From Betaproteobacteria bacterium (GTDB lineage Bacteria > Pseudomonadota > Gammaproteobacteria > Burkholderiales > JAEUOS01): a stretch of DNA of 58,892 nt. Where the stretch lies: positions 1-58,892 of the forward strand of contig JAQGMJ010000051.1 of assembly GCA_028292405.1 (NCBI GenBank), in the 5' to 3' direction. The position numbers and the translations under genes are program-made. Under the pieces are notes generated by a model. That model did not search any database. It had not been told where the DNA came from and was given only the letters and a program-made list of their open reading frames with translations. Within the stretch, counting starts at the first letter, position 1; each line of letters opens with the position of its first letter. Positions 1 through 8,846 of this stretch are shown piece after piece.

Positions 1-127
1 TGGGGACAACATCAAAATGATCGTCACCCTGATCGCCCCGATCGCCATGGAACAAGGCCTGCGCTTCGCCATTCGCGAAGGCGGCCGCACCGTCGGCGCA
101 GGGGTGGTGGCCAAGGTCGTCGAGTAA
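1..127 (+). CDS. tuf: Elongation factor Tu, C-terminal end (partial)
   Basis: The window opens inside the gene. The last 41 codons (reading from base 2) encode a C-terminus with the EF-Tu signatures [19 protein letters not shown] and [12 protein letters not shown] before a TAA stop. EF-Tu is the GTPase that delivers aminoacyl-tRNA to the ribosome; this piece is the end of domain III. It lies 91 bp upstream of rpsJ, the usual order at the start of the S10 cluster. Identity is clear; the copy (tufA or tufB) cannot be told from this fragment. Confidence 0.93.
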   Translation, partial: GDNIKMIVTLIAPIAMEQGLRFAIREGGRTVGAGVVAKVVE

Positions 128-143
128 ATAGCTGTTGCTAGCA

Positions 144-168
144 GCGGGCGGCTCGTCGAGTCGCCCGC
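144..168 (+). promoter_or_regulatory. Stem-loop between tuf and rpsJ
   Basis: Arms GCGGGCGGCTC (144-154) and GAGTCGCCCGC (158-168) pair over 11 bp with one G-U and a 3-base loop. It is followed by A residues rather than a T run, so it is not a classical intrinsic terminator. It sits in the 91-bp gap ahead of rpsJ and could be an attenuator, a processing site or a 3' end of the tuf transcript. The hairpin is seen; its function is inferred. Confidence 0.45.
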
Positions 169-218
169 AAAAATCCGGTGCCCGTCAAGGCGGGGCCTCG
201 CTCTTTTAAGGGAACATC

Positions 219-530
219 ATGCAAAGCCAGAAAATCCGCATCCGCCTCAAAGCGTTCGACTATCGCCTGATCGATCAGTCTGCCCTGGAAATCGTCGAGA
301 CCGCCAAGCGCACTGGCGCGGTGGTGCGCGGTCCGGTGCCGCTGCCGACCAAGATCCAGCGCTACGACGTGCTGCGTTCGCCGCACGTTAACAAGAGCTC
401 GCGCGACCAGTTTGAAATGCGCACCCACATGCGCCTGATGGACATCGTCGACCCCACCGACAAGACCGTGGACGCGCTGATGAAGCTCGACCTGCCGGCC
501 GGTGTGGACGTCGAAATCAAGCTGCAATAA
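219..530 (+). CDS. rpsJ: 30S ribosomal protein S10
   Basis: 103 residues, the normal S10 length. It starts [18 protein letters not shown] and contains the conserved RGPVPLPTK and [17 protein letters not shown] segments. S10 sits in the head of the small subunit and doubles as NusE in Rho and antitermination complexes. The ATG follows an AAGGGA ribosome-binding site. Unlike the tightly packed genes downstream, it is separated from rplC by 198 bp that contain a separate promoter, so S10 may be transcribed partly independently of the rest of the cluster. Confidence 0.97.
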   Translation: MQSQKIRIRLKAFDYRLIDQSALEIVETAKRTGAVVRGPVPLPTKIQRYDVLRSPHVNKSSRDQFEMRTHMRLMDIVDPTDKTVDALMKLDLPAGVDVEIKLQ

Positions 531-558
531 AGCAACAGGCAGTAATGTAGTTTTTGAA

Positions 559-590
559 AGCGCGGCTTGCGTATATCTGCAAGCCGCGCT
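559..590. repeat. 12-bp perfect inverted repeat overlapping the rplC promoter
   Basis: AGCGCGGCTTGC (559-570) and GCAAGCCGCGCT (579-590) are exact reverse complements around an 8-base AT-rich centre. The left arm contains the start of the -35 hexamer and the right arm ends on the first T of the -10. It could be a regulator site or the 3' hairpin of the rpsJ transcript; no T run follows. Confidence 0.6.
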
Positions 591-595
591 ATAAT
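567..595 (+). promoter_or_regulatory. Sigma-70 promoter for the rplC operon
   Basis: TTGCGT (567-572), 17-bp spacer, TATAAT (590-595). The predicted start is near 602, giving a leader of about 127 nt before rplC. The leader contains a small hairpin (ATTGC-AA-GCAAT). The same hexamers and spacing recur upstream of rplN. Inferred from consensus match. Confidence 0.7.
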
Positions 596-728
596 TGAAG
601 GCTTCGCGCAATTTGTCGTTAGTTTTGCTTCAGGGGTCGCACATGTGGCCCGGAGCTGGCAGATTGCAAGCAATTTGTAGTCGTGTATTTTTTGGCCTGG
701 CCAATCGTAGCCGGGTAGGAGATAACAA

Positions 729-1400
729 GTGACCACGTCAGCAAGGTTAGGCCTTGTCGGGCGCAAGGTCGGCATGACCCGTGTTTTCACCGCGGACGGC
801 GACGCCGTTCCGGTGACAGTGCTGGATGTGTCGAACAACCGCGTGACCCAGATCAAGACCCCGGATATCGACGGCTATGCCGCCATTCAGGTGGCCTATG
901 GCACCCGCCGCGCATCGCGCGTCAGCAAGCCGCAAGCCGGCCACTTGGCGAAAGCCGGTGTCGAGGCCGGTTCCATCCTCAAAGAATTCCGTGTCGAAGT
1001 CGACCAGCTCGCTTCGTTCACGCTCGGCGGCAAGGTCAATGTCGACGTGTTTGCCGAAGGCCAGAAGGTCGACGTGCAAGGCACCTCGATCGGCAAGGGC
1101 TTCACCGGCACGATCAAGCGCCACCATTTCAAGTCGAACCGCGCCTCGCACGGTAACTCGAAGTCGCACAACGTGCCGGGCTCGATCGGCATGGCGCAGG
1201 ACCCGGGTCGCGTGTTCCCCGGCAAGCGCATGTCCGGCCACCTGGGTGATGACACCCGTACCACGCAAAACCTCGTCGTCGTCCGTGTGGACCTCGAGCG
1301 CGGCTTGCTGCTGGTGCGCGGCGCTGTCCCTGGCAGCCCCAACGGCCATATCGTCGTGACCCCCGCGGTCAAGGCGAAAGCGAAGAAGGGAGCCAAATAA
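729..1400 (+). CDS. rplC: 50S ribosomal protein L3
   Basis: 223 residues with the L3 signatures [13 protein letters not shown] near the N-terminus and [21 protein letters not shown] in the long central loop that reaches toward the peptidyl-transferase centre. The start is GTG, preceded by AGGAG at 717-721; no ATG sits in a comparable position. The stop codon overlaps the start of rplD by one base (TAATG), a sign of translational coupling. It is the first gene after the 198-bp rpsJ-rplC gap and its promoter. Confidence 0.97.
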   Translation: MTTSARLGLVGRKVGMTRVFTADGDAVPVTVLDVSNNRVTQIKTPDIDGYAAIQVAYGTRRASRVSKPQAGHLAKAGVEAGSILKEFRVEVDQLASFTLGGKVNVDVFAEGQKVDVQGTSIGKGFTGTIKRHHFKSNRASHGNSKSHNVPGSIGMAQDPGRVFPGKRMSGHLGDDTRTTQNLVVVRVDLERGLLLVRGAVPGSPNGHIVVTPAVKAKAKKGAK

Positions 1401-2020
1401 TGGAACTCAAGCTCCTGAACGCCAAAGGCGAATCTACCGGCAACGTCAGCGCGCCCGACACCGTATTCGCGCGCGACTACAACGAAGCCCTGATTCACCA
1501 GGTCGTCACCGCGTACCAAGCGAACGCCCGCAGCGGCAATCGCAAGCAGAAAGACCGCGAAGAAGTCCATCACTCGACCAAGAAGCCGTGGCGCCAGAAG
1601 GGCACCGGCCGCGCTCGCTCGGGTATGACTTCCAGCCCGATCTGGCGTGGAGGCGGTCGTGCCTTCCCGAATTCGCCTGAAGAAAATTTCAGCCACAAGG
1701 TCAACAAGAAGATGTATCGCGCCGGCATGTGCTCGATCCTCTCCCAGTTGGCCCGTGAAGACCGCCTGGTGGTGTGCGACGAGTTCACCCTCGACGCCCC
1801 CAAGACCAAGCTGTTCGCGCAAAAGATCAAGGGCATGGGTTTCGAGTCCGTGCTGGTGATCACCGACGGCGCCGACGAAAACCTGTACCTCGCCTCGCGC
1901 AACCTGTTGCACGTGGCCGTGGTTGAAGCCAAGCACGCCGATCCGGTGTCCCTGGTGCATTTCGACAAGGTCCTGATGACCAAGGCCGCCGTCGAGACCA
2001 TGAAGGAGATCCTGGCATGA
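1400..2020 (+). CDS. rplD: 50S ribosomal protein L4
   Basis: 206 residues. The extended-loop region reads [20 protein letters not shown], typical of L4, whose loop lines the exit tunnel. In Escherichia coli L4 also represses its own operon by binding the leader; the promoter and leader ahead of rplC would be the place to look for an equivalent here (inference). The start overlaps the rplC stop by one base and its own stop overlaps the rplW start (ATGA), so the three are probably coupled. Confidence 0.97.
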   Translation: MELKLLNAKGESTGNVSAPDTVFARDYNEALIHQVVTAYQANARSGNRKQKDREEVHHSTKKPWRQKGTGRARSGMTSSPIWRGGGRAFPNSPEENFSHKVNKKMYRAGMCSILSQLAREDRLVVCDEFTLDAPKTKLFAQKIKGMGFESVLVITDGADENLYLASRNLLHVAVVEAKHADPVSLVHFDKVLMTKAAVETMKEILA

Positions 2021-2352
2021 GCAAAGCCCACTACGCCAAGGGTAACTACAGCGCCGAGCGCCTGCCGCTGGTCCTGCTGGCCCCGATCGTGTCCGAAAAG
2101 GCCACGATGATCGCCGACACCGAGCGCCAGATCGCCTTCCGTGTCGCCGAAGACGCGACCAAGGTCGACGTCAAGGCCGCTGTTGAAGCGATGTTCAAGG
2201 AACAGAAGGTCGAAGTCGCCAGCGTGCAGATCCTCAACATCAAGGGCAAAGAGAAGCGCTTCGGCCGTTCCATCGGCCGCCGTCGCAACTGGAAAAAAGC
2301 CTACGTCTGCCTCAAAGAAGGCAGCGACCTGAACCTCGCGGAGGCTGTGTAA
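2017..2352 (+). CDS. rplW: 50S ribosomal protein L23
   Basis: 111 residues, about ten longer than E. coli L23 because of an N-terminal extension before the core [13 protein letters not shown]. The C-terminal part [16 protein letters not shown] is conserved. L23 surrounds the tunnel exit and is the docking point for trigger factor and SRP. Its ATG lies within the rplD stop (4-bp overlap), and rplB follows after one base. Confidence 0.96.
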   Translation: MSKAHYAKGNYSAERLPLVLLAPIVSEKATMIADTERQIAFRVAEDATKVDVKAAVEAMFKEQKVEVASVQILNIKGKEKRFGRSIGRRRNWKKAYVCLKEGSDLNLAEAV

Positions 2353-2353
2353 C

Positions 2354-3178
2354 ATGCTGATCAAACTCAAGCCCTCCTCGCCCGGTCGTCGCGGCGTGGT
2401 GCGTGTGTTCACCCCCGGCCTGCACAAGGGCCGCCCGGTGGACGCGCTGATCGAGAAAAAGACGCGTACCGCCGGCCGTAACAACAACGGCCACATCACC
2501 ACGCGTCACATCGGCGGCGGTCACAAGCAGCACTACCGTCTGGTCGATTTCAAGCGCGACAAGGACAGCATCCCCGCCAAGGTCGAACGCCTGGAATACG
2601 ACCCGAACCGCACCGCCCACCTGGCCCTGCTGTTATACGCAGACGGCGAGCGCCGCTACATCATCGCCCCCAAGGGCGTTGAAGTCGGCACCCCGCTGGT
2701 GTCCGGTTCGGAAGCGCCGATCAAGGCCGGCAACTGCCTGCCGATCCGCAACATCCCGGTCGGCACCACGATTCATTGCATCGAGATGCTGCCCGGCAAG
2801 GGCGCCCAGCTCGCCCGCTCGGCCGGCACCTCCGTGCAGCTGCTGGCGCGTGAAGGCACCTACGCCCAGCTGCGCCTGCGTTCCGGTGAAATCCGCCGCG
2901 TGCACATCGAGTGCCGCGCGACCATCGGCGAAGTCGGCAACGAAGAGCACTCCTTGCGCCAGATCGGCAAGGCCGGTGCGAATCGCTGGCGCGGCATCCG
3001 CCCCACCGTTCGCGGTGTGGTGATGAACCCGGTGGATCACCCGCACGGCGGCGGCGAAGGCAAGACCGCCGCAGGCCGCGACCCGGTAACGCCTTGGGGC
3101 CAGAAGACCAAGGGCTACCGTACCCGCAAGAACAAGCGCACGACCGGTATGATCGTGCAGCGCCGTCACAAGAAGTAA
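2354..3178 (+). CDS. rplB: 50S ribosomal protein L2
   Basis: 274 residues, the standard L2 length. Conserved features include [20 protein letters not shown] near the N-terminus and the C-terminal [15 protein letters not shown] loop, whose histidine is near the peptidyl-transferase centre. L2 is a primary 23S rRNA-binding protein needed for subunit joining. It lies one base after rplW and 13 bp before rpsS, in the usual S10-operon order. Confidence 0.98.
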   Translation: MLIKLKPSSPGRRGVVRVFTPGLHKGRPVDALIEKKTRTAGRNNNGHITTRHIGGGHKQHYRLVDFKRDKDSIPAKVERLEYDPNRTAHLALLLYADGERRYIIAPKGVEVGTPLVSGSEAPIKAGNCLPIRNIPVGTTIHCIEMLPGKGAQLARSAGTSVQLLAREGTYAQLRLRSGEIRRVHIECRATIGEVGNEEHSLRQIGKAGANRWRGIRPTVRGVVMNPVDHPHGGGEGKTAAGRDPVTPWGQKTKGYRTRKNKRTTGMIVQRRHKK

Positions 3179-3191
3179 GAGGGCTTAAGAC

Positions 3192-3479
3192 ATGGCACGT
3201 TCCGTAAAAAAAGGGCCGTTCGTCGACGCCCACCTCGTTCGGAAGATCGAGACCGCGCAGCGCAACAAGGACAAGAAGCCGATCAAGACCTGGTCGCGCC
3301 GCTCGACCATTCTGCCTGACTTCATCGGCCTGACCGTGGCGGTACACAACGGCAAGCAGCATATTCCGGTGTACATCTCCGAGAACATGGTTGGCCACAA
3401 GCTCGGCGAATTTGCGCTCACCCGCACCTTCAAGGGTCACCCGGCCGATAAAAAGGCCAACGTGGCCGGCAAGAAATAA
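3192..3479 (+). CDS. rpsS: 30S ribosomal protein S19
   Basis: 95 residues beginning [19 protein letters not shown], a strongly conserved S19 start, and containing [22 protein letters not shown]19 forms a head complex with S13 and contacts the 23S A-site finger. The ATG has GAGGG upstream. It lies between rplB and rplV at short spacing. Confidence 0.97.
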   Translation: MARSVKKGPFVDAHLVRKIETAQRNKDKKPIKTWSRRSTILPDFIGLTVAVHNGKQHIPVYISENMVGHKLGEFALTRTFKGHPADKKANVAGKK

Positions 3480-3490
3480 GGCAGACCATC

Positions 3491-3829
3491 ATGGAAACCA
3501 AAGCTTCCCTGCGCGGTGTGCGCCTGTCGGCCCAGAAGGGCCGGCTGGTCGCCGACCAGATCCGCGGCATGGCCGTGGACAAGGCGCTGAACGTTCTCGC
3601 CTTCTCGCCGAAAAAGGGCGCGACCATCATCAAGAAGGTGCTCGAGTCCGCGATCGCCAACGCCGAGCACAACGACGGCGCCGACATCGACGAACTGAAG
3701 GTCAAGACCATCTATGTCGAAAAGGGCATGGTCTTGAAGCGCTTCACCGCGCGCGCCAAAGGGCGCGGCAACCGCATCAGCAAACAAACCTGCCACGTCT
3801 ACCTGACCGTCGGCGACGGCAAGAACTAA
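3491..3829 (+). CDS. rplV: 50S ribosomal protein L22
   Basis: 112 residues. [20 protein letters not shown] at the N-terminus and [21 protein letters not shown] toward the end are L22 features; the latter is the beta-hairpin that lines the exit tunnel. Macrolide-resistance mutations map to this loop in other bacteria. It is 9 bp upstream of rpsC. Confidence 0.97.
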   Translation: METKASLRGVRLSAQKGRLVADQIRGMAVDKALNVLAFSPKKGATIIKKVLESAIANAEHNDGADIDELKVKTIYVEKGMVLKRFTARAKGRGNRISKQTCHVYLTVGDGKN

Positions 3830-3838
3830 GGATCCGCG

Positions 3839-4750
3839 ATGGGACAGAAAATACATCCGACCGGGTTTCGGCTCAGCGTTACCAAGAACTGGTCTTCGCG
3901 CTGGTATGCCAACAACCGCGACTTCGCGACCATGCTGGGCGAGGACCTGAAGGTCCGTGAATACCTGCGCAAGAAGCTTGCGCACGCCTCCGTCGGCCGC
4001 GTGCTGATCGAGCGTCCGTCCAAGACCGCGCGCATCACCGTGTTCTCGGCGCGTCCGGGCGTGGTGATCGGCAAGAAGGGCGAAGACATCGAAACGCTCA
4101 AGGCCGATCTGCACAAGCTGATGGGCGTGCCGGTGCACGTCAACATCGAAGAAATCCGCAAGCCCGAGCTCGACGCGCAGCTGATCGCCGACTCGATCGC
4201 CCAGCAGCTCGAAAAGCGCATCATGTTCCGCCGCGCGATGAAGCGCGCCATGCAGAACGCGATGAGCCTGTGCGCGCAAGGCATCAAGATCATGTCGTAG
4301 GGTCGCCTGAACGGCATCGAAATCGCCCGTACCGAGTGGTATCGCGAAGGCCGTGTGCCGCTGCACACCCTGCGCGCCGACATCGACTACGGTTTCGGTG
4401 AAGCCCGCACCACCTACGGCGTCATCGGCATCAAGGTCTGGGTCTACAAAGGTGACATCCTGGGCAAGAACGAGCAGCCCCCTGTCACCGCCAACGCCCC
4501 CGAGGCCACGCCCGAGCCGGACCGTCGTCCGCGCCGCGGCCCGCCGCGTGGTGCCGACGTCCCCCGCGGTGCGCCTGGCGACAAGCCGGCGCCGCGCCGC
4601 CGTACCGCCGCCGCCGGTGCCCCGCGTGGTGCTGCCGAGGATGTGAAGCCTGAACCCGCGCCTGCCGTCAATCCGGCCGACGCGGCGCCCGCAGCCAAAG
4701 CCCCCGCCAAGCGCGTGCGCAAGGCGGCGGACGAAGGCAAGAAGGAGTAA
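3839..4750 (+). CDS. rpsC: 30S ribosomal protein S3, frame interrupted by an in-frame TAG
   Basis: The frame runs 303 codons from ATG at 3839 to TAA at 4748-4750, but codon 154 is TAG (4298-4300). Before it is a normal S3 N-half with the KH-domain GXXG region ([11 protein letters not shown]). Immediately after it the conserved C-domain continues as [18 protein letters not shown] and [19 protein letters not shown]3 homologues usually have Ser at this position (GIKxxxSGRLxG), so one C-to-A change (TCG to TAG) explains it. S3 shapes the mRNA entry channel and is essential. Options are a sequencing or assembly error, a recent mutation tolerated by a suppressor, or readthrough. At least eight other genes here end in TAG, so TAG is a normal stop. 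A basic, Ala/Pro-rich tail of about 90 residues extends beyond the usual ~233-residue S3. Confidence 0.9.
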
Positions 4751-4756
4751 TCGAAC

Positions 4757-5173
4757 ATGCTGCAACCAGCACGCCGGAAATACCGGAAAGAGCAAAAAGG
4801 CCGCAACAAGGGCATCGCCACGCGCGGCAACAAGGTGTCGTTCGGTGACTTCGGCCTGAAGGCCGTGGGCCGTGGCCGGCTCACCGCGCGCCAGATCGAA
4901 GCGGCACGTCGCGCCATGACCCGCCACATCAAGCGCGGCGGGCGCATCTGGATCCGCATTTTCCCGGACAAGCCTATTTCGTCCAAGCCGGCCGAAGTGC
5001 GCATGGGTAACGGTAAAGGCAATCCGGAATACTACGTCGCCGAAATCCAGCCGGGCAAGGTCCTGTACGAGATGGACGGCGTCGACGAAGCCCTGGCGCG
5101 CGAGGCGTTCCGCCTGGCTGCCGCCAAGCTGCCGATTTCCACCACCTTTGTCAGCCGCCTGGTTGGCGCCTGA
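4757..5173 (+). CDS. rplP: 50S ribosomal protein L16
   Basis: 138 residues with [18 protein letters not shown] at the start, then [14 protein letters not shown] and the conserved [15 protein letters not shown] segment. L16 helps organise the A-site and the central protuberance. It begins 6 bp after the rpsC terminal stop and is followed by rpmC after 14 bp. Intactness here means that any polarity from the rpsC amber codon would affect this and the following genes. Confidence 0.97.
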   Translation: MLQPARRKYRKEQKGRNKGIATRGNKVSFGDFGLKAVGRGRLTARQIEAARRAMTRHIKRGGRIWIRIFPDKPISSKPAEVRMGNGKGNPEYYVAEIQPGKVLYEMDGVDEALAREAFRLAAAKLPISTTFVSRLVGA

Positions 5174-5187
5174 TCACGGAGAACATC

Positions 5188-5388
5188 ATGAGCAAAGCCA
5201 GTGAATTGCGCTCCAAGGATGAAGCCGGGCTCACCAAGGAACTCGCGGACCTGCTGAAGGCCCAGTTCTCGGTGCGCATGCAGGCCGCCACCCAGCAACT
5301 GACCAACAACAGCCAGATCAAGAAGACGCGCCGCGACATCGCCCGCGTGCGCACCCTGCAGCGCGAAGCGCAGCTGAAAAAGGCGTAA
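5188..5388 (+). CDS. rpmC: 50S ribosomal protein L29
   Basis: 66 residues, two-helix protein with the typical pattern [19 protein letters not shown] and [16 protein letters not shown]29 is next to the tunnel exit with L23. The ATG follows a GGAG site at 5179-5182. It is 11 bp upstream of rpsQ. Confidence 0.95.
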   Translation: MSKASELRSKDEAGLTKELADLLKAQFSVRMQAATQQLTNNSQIKKTRRDIARVRTLQREAQLKKA

Positions 5389-5399
5389 GGACGTAACGT

Positions 5400-5708
5400 A
5401 TGAACGCTCAAACCGAAAACTCCGCTGTCGCCGCCACGGCCCCCGCCAAGAAGGCTGCGCTCAAGCGCACCCTGACCGGCCGCGTCGTCAGCGACAAGAT
5501 GAACAAGACCGTCACCGTGCTGGTCGAGCGCCGGGTCAAGCACCCGACCATCGGCAAGTACATGACCCGGTCGAAGAAATTCCACGCCCACAGCGAGACC
5601 AACGAATACAAGTTGGGTGACCTGGTGGAAATCGCTGAAACCAGCCCGATTTCCAAGACCAAGGCCTGGACCGTGACAAAATTGCTTGAAAAGTCGCGTC
5701 TGGTCTGA
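5400..5708 (+). CDS. rpsQ: 30S ribosomal protein S17
   Basis: 102 residues; the S17 core starts at [19 protein letters not shown], so there is an N-terminal extension of about 20 mostly Ala, Thr and Lys residues compared with the 84-residue E. coli protein. It contains [19 protein letters not shown] and [13 protein letters not shown]17 is a primary 16S rRNA binder in the body of the small subunit. It is the last gene before a 237-bp gap containing the rplN promoter, so it ends the S10-type transcription unit, although no terminator is obvious. Confidence 0.96.
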   Translation: MNAQTENSAVAATAPAKKAALKRTLTGRVVSDKMNKTVTVLVERRVKHPTIGKYMTRSKKFHAHSETNEYKLGDLVEIAETSPISKTKAWTVTKLLEKSRLV

Positions 5709-5727
5709 AGTTTTTGCCTGCCGGCCC

Positions 5728-5756
5728 TTGCGTCGGTTGGTTTTGCATCGTATAAT
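5728..5756 (+). promoter_or_regulatory. Sigma-70 promoter for the spc operon (rplN onward)
   Basis: TTGCGT (5728-5733), 17-bp spacer, TATAAT (5751-5756), identical in hexamers and spacing to the rplC promoter. The predicted start near 5763 leaves a leader of about 180 nt before rplN. The spc operon is classically a separate unit beginning at rplN, which fits. Promoter activity is inferred. Confidence 0.72.
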
Positions 5757-5945
5757 CATTGGCTGTCTTGCGTTCGGCTGCTTTTTCCCTGGCGGCACGC
5801 GGCGACAGTAGCAGCAACCGGGCGCATTTCGTGTGCCCGTAGCACAGGTTTCCTCATCCGCAGTCTAAAACCCGGACGGGTTCCAAAACTGACTGGCCGC
5901 GGCGCTCAAGCGTCAACGCCAGGAAAAGTTGGAAAAAGGTGAATC

Positions 5946-6314
5946 ATGATTCAAATGCAGTCCAGATTGGACGTTGCCGACAATACCGGCGCGCGTTCCG
6001 TCATGTGCATCAAGGTGCTCGGCGGTTCCAAGCGCCGTTATGCCTCGATCGGTGACGTCATCAAGGTGTCCATCAAGGATGCGGCCCCGCGCGGGCGCGT
6101 CAAGAAGGGCGAAGTCTACAATGCCGTGGTGGTGCGTACCGCCAAGGGCGTGCGTCGTAGCGACGGTTCGCTGATCAAGTTCGACGGCAATGCCGCCGTG
6201 CTGCTCAACGCCAAGCTCGAGCCGATCGGCACCCGTATTTTCGGGCCGGTCACCCGCGAGCTGCGCACCGAGAAGTTCATGAAGATCGTCTCCCTGGCGC
6301 CGGAGGTTCTGTAA
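5946..6314 (+). CDS. rplN: 50S ribosomal protein L14
   Basis: 122 residues, the usual L14 length, beginning [19 protein letters not shown] and containing [21 protein letters not shown]14 lies at the subunit interface and forms bridges with 16S rRNA. It opens the spc group behind its own promoter and an untranslated leader of about 180 nt. The stop codon abuts the rplX ATG directly. Confidence 0.97.
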   Translation: MIQMQSRLDVADNTGARSVMCIKVLGGSKRRYASIGDVIKVSIKDAAPRGRVKKGEVYNAVVVRTAKGVRRSDGSLIKFDGNAAVLLNAKLEPIGTRIFGPVTRELRTEKFMKIVSLAPEVL

Positions 6315-6632
6315 ATGGAAAAAATCCGCAAAGGCGACGACGTCATCGTCATCACCGGCCGCGACAAGGGCAAGCGCGGCACCGTGCTCAAGCGCGTCGA
6401 TGAAACCCACGTGCTGATCGAGGGCATCAACCTCGTCAAGAAGCACACCAAGCCGAACCCGATGAAGGGTCAGACCGGCGGCATCATCGAGAAGTCGGTT
6501 CCGATCGACATCTCCAATGTCGCCCTGTTCAACCCGGCGACGCAGAAGGCAGACCGCGTCGGCTTCAAGATCGACGGCGGCTCCAAGGTGCGCGTGTTCA
6601 GGTCGAGCGGCGCCCAGGTCGACGCCAAGTAA
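6315..6632 (+). CDS. rplX: 50S ribosomal protein L24
   Basis: 105 residues with the KOW-type N-terminus [20 protein letters not shown], followed by [21 protein letters not shown]24 is an assembly initiator on 23S rRNA domain I. No spacer separates it from rplN, and rplE follows after 12 bp with a GAGGA site. Confidence 0.97.
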   Translation: MEKIRKGDDVIVITGRDKGKRGTVLKRVDETHVLIEGINLVKKHTKPNPMKGQTGGIIEKSVPIDISNVALFNPATQKADRVGFKIDGGSKVRVFRSSGAQVDAK

Positions 6633-6644
6633 TCGAGGACAATC

Positions 6645-7184
6645 ATGGCGCGTTTACAGCAGGAATATAAAGAGAAGATCGCACCGGAACTGATCAAAAA
6701 GTTCGGGTTCAAGTCGGTCATGGAAGTGCCGCGCATCACCAAGGTCACCCTGAACATGGGTGTGGCCGAGGCGGTGGCCGACAAGAAGGTCATGGAACAC
6801 GCCGTCGGCGACATGACCAAGATCGCCGGCCAGAAGCCCGTGGTCACCAAGTCGAAAAAGGCCATCGCCGGTTTCAAGATCCGCGAAGGCTACCCGATCG
6901 GCTGCATGGTGACCCTGCGCGGCGCCCGCATGTACGAATTCCTCGACCGCTTCGTCACCATCGCGCTGCCGCGCGTGCGTGACTTCCGCGGCATCTCGGG
7001 GCGCTCCTTCGACGGCCGTGGCAACTACAACATCGGCGTCAAGGAACAGATCATTTTCCCGGAAATCGAATACGACAAGATCGACACGATCCGCGGCATG
7101 AACATCAGCATCACCACCACGGCGAAGAACGACGAAGAGGCGCGTGCGCTTCTCGCCGCGTTCAAATTCCCGTTCAAGACGTAA
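6645..7184 (+). CDS. rplE: 50S ribosomal protein L5
   Basis: 179 residues. Conserved segments are [36 protein letters not shown] and [19 protein letters not shown]5 binds 5S rRNA and forms the B1b bridge with S13. Length and order (rplX-rplE-rpsN) are standard. Confidence 0.97.
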   Translation: MARLQQEYKEKIAPELIKKFGFKSVMEVPRITKVTLNMGVAEAVADKKVMEHAVGDMTKIAGQKPVVTKSKKAIAGFKIREGYPIGCMVTLRGARMYEFLDRFVTIALPRVRDFRGISGRSFDGRGNYNIGVKEQIIFPEIEYDKIDTIRGMNISITTTAKNDEEARALLAAFKFPFKT

Positions 7185-7199
7185 AAGCGAGCAAAGACG

Positions 7200-7505
7200 A
7201 TGGCTAAACTGTCACTCATCAATCGCGAACTGAAGCGCACGCTTCTCGTGAAGAAGTACAAGGGCAAGCGTGACGCCTTGAACGCGATCATCAACGATAC
7301 CAAGCGCTCGGACGAAGAGCGCATGGAAGCGCGCCACAAGCTGCAGGCGCTGCCGCGCAATTCCAGCCCGAGCCGCCAGCGTAATCGCTGCGCGCTGACG
7401 GGCCGGCCACGCGGCACCTATCGTAAATTCGGCCTGGCGCGCAACAAGCTGCGCGAAGCGATCATGAGCGGCCAGGTGCCGGGCGTGGTCAAGGCCAGCT
7501 GGTAA
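7200..7505 (+). CDS. rpsN: 30S ribosomal protein S14
   Basis: 101 residues, the long zinc-independent S14 type without a CxxC pair. It contains [20 protein letters not shown] and [20 protein letters not shown]14 is a late-binding head protein. It is preceded by a short spacer after rplE and followed 30 bp later by rpsH. Confidence 0.97.
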   Translation: MAKLSLINRELKRTLLVKKYKGKRDALNAIINDTKRSDEERMEARHKLQALPRNSSPSRQRNRCALTGRPRGTYRKFGLARNKLREAIMSGQVPGVVKASW

Positions 7506-7535
7506 GGCGAACGGACAGGTTTAGGAGAATCATTC

Positions 7536-7931
7536 ATGAGCATGAGCGATCCCATCGCCGATATGCTGACGCGCATCCGCAACGCGCAGTCTGCAAAGAA
7601 GACTGAAGTTCTGATGCCATCGTCAAAGCTGAAAATCGCGATCGCCAAGGTGTTGAAGGACGAAGGCTATGTCGACGACTTCGCGATCCGCGAAGCCGAC
7701 GGCAAGCCCGAGTTGTCCATCGCGCTGAAGTATTACGCCGACAAGCCGGTAATCGACCGCATCGAACGCGTGTCGCGCCCCGGCTTGCGCATTTACAAGG
7801 GCAAGGAAGACATTCCCACCGTGATGAACGGCCTGGGCGTGGCGATCCTCTCCACCTCGCGAGGGGTAATGACCGACCGCAAGGCTCGCGCTACCGGTGT
7901 CGGCGGCGAAGTGCTGTGCGTCGTCGCCTAA
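7536..7931 (+). CDS. rpsH: 30S ribosomal protein S8
   Basis: 131 residues beginning [19 protein letters not shown] and ending with the conserved [19 protein letters not shown] block. S8 is a primary binder of 16S helix 21, and in E. coli it represses the spc operon by binding the rplE leader. AGGAGAATC sits upstream of the ATG. Confidence 0.97.
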   Translation: MSMSDPIADMLTRIRNAQSAKKTEVLMPSSKLKIAIAKVLKDEGYVDDFAIREADGKPELSIALKYYADKPVIDRIERVSRPGLRIYKGKEDIPTVMNGLGVAILSTSRGVMTDRKARATGVGGEVLCVVA

Positions 7932-7941
7932 GGAGCTCACC

Positions 7942-8475
7942 ATGTCCCGCGTAGGCAAATCCCCGATTCCGCTGCCCAAGGGCGTGGAAACCACCATCGC
8001 CAACGGCACGATCACCGTCAAGGGCCCGCTGGGCACCCTGACGCAGTTCCTGACCGATACCGTCACCATCACCAAGGACGGTGACGTCCTGCAGGTGGCG
8101 CCGGTGGGCGAATCGCGCAACGCCGATGCCATGTCCGGCACGGTGCGCGCGCTGGTCAACAACATGGTCACCGGCGTCACCAAGGGTTTTGAGAAGAAGC
8201 TCAACCTGGTCGGCGTCGGTTATCGCGCTCAGGCGCAAGGCGACAAGCTGAACCTGTCGCTCGGTTTCTCGCACCCGGTGGTGCATTCGATGCCCAAGGG
8301 CGTCAAGTGCGAAACCCCAGCGCAGACCGAAATCCTGATCAAGGGTATCGACAAGCAGCAAGTCGGCCAGGTCGCCGCTGAAGTGCGCGCCTACCGTCCG
8401 CCGGAGCCCTACAAGGGCAAGGGCGTGCGTTATGCCAACGAGCGCGTCATCATCAAAGAGACCAAGAAGAAGTAA
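7942..8475 (+). CDS. rplF: 50S ribosomal protein L6
   Basis: 177 residues, starting [15 protein letters not shown], which matches the family start; an in-frame upstream start at 7897 lies inside rpsH and is rejected. The ATG is preceded by AGGAG at 7931-7935. The C-terminal [16 protein letters not shown] is typical. L6 sits below the factor-binding stalk and affects EF-G function and fidelity. Confidence 0.97.
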   Translation: MSRVGKSPIPLPKGVETTIANGTITVKGPLGTLTQFLTDTVTITKDGDVLQVAPVGESRNADAMSGTVRALVNNMVTGVTKGFEKKLNLVGVGYRAQAQGDKLNLSLGFSHPVVHSMPKGVKCETPAQTEILIKGIDKQQVGQVAAEVRAYRPPEPYKGKGVRYANERVIIKETKKK

Positions 8476-8483
8476 GGGTCATC

Positions 8484-8834
8484 ATGGACAAGAAAATCTC
8501 CCGCACGCGCCGCGCGCAGCAAACGCGCCGCAAGATCGCCTCCCTGAAGGTGAACCGGCTTACCGTGCATCGCACCAACAGCCACATCTACGCCCAGGTG
8601 ATCACCGAGGCCGGCAAAGTGCTGGCAGCGGCCTCGACCAACGAAGCCGATGTGCGCAAGGGCCTGGCCAATGGCGGAAACGCGGCGGCCGCGGCTGCTG
8701 TCGGCAAGCGCATCGCTGAAAAAGCGGTGGCGGCCGGTGTCGCCGAGGTGGCGTTCGACCGTTCCGGTTTTGCCTACCACGGCCGCGTCAAGGCGTTGGC
8801 TGAGGCCGCGCGTGAAGCCGGCCTGAAGTTCTAA
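8484..8834 (+). CDS. rplR: 50S ribosomal protein L18
   Basis: 116 residues, with [15 protein letters not shown] and the C-terminal [20 protein letters not shown] that defines L18. It binds 5S rRNA together with L5. Spacing to rplF is 8 bp and to rpsE 12 bp. Confidence 0.97.
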   Translation: MDKKISRTRRAQQTRRKIASLKVNRLTVHRTNSHIYAQVITEAGKVLAAASTNEADVRKGLANGGNAAAAAAVGKRIAEKAVAAGVAEVAFDRSGFAYHGRVKALAEAAREAGLKF

Positions 8835-8846
8835 GGAATCGCAGAC

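Noticed and set aside
4298..4300. Reassignment of UAG to an amino acid in this organism (including pyrrolysine)
   Set aside because: Many genes here end in TAG at family-typical C-termini (rpsK, msrP, pilN, pilQ, aroK, cyaY, DUF3096), so TAG is an ordinary stop. Selenocysteine uses UGA and does not apply.
4353..4646. A separate small gene after the rpsC amber codon
   Set aside because: The in-frame sequence after the TAG is plain S3 C-domain. The out-of-frame ORF here is a shadow, and no ribosome-binding site restarts translation right after the TAG.
7897..7941. An upstream start for rplF
   Set aside because: It lies within rpsH and would add a tail foreign to L6; ATG at 7942 has AGGAG in place.
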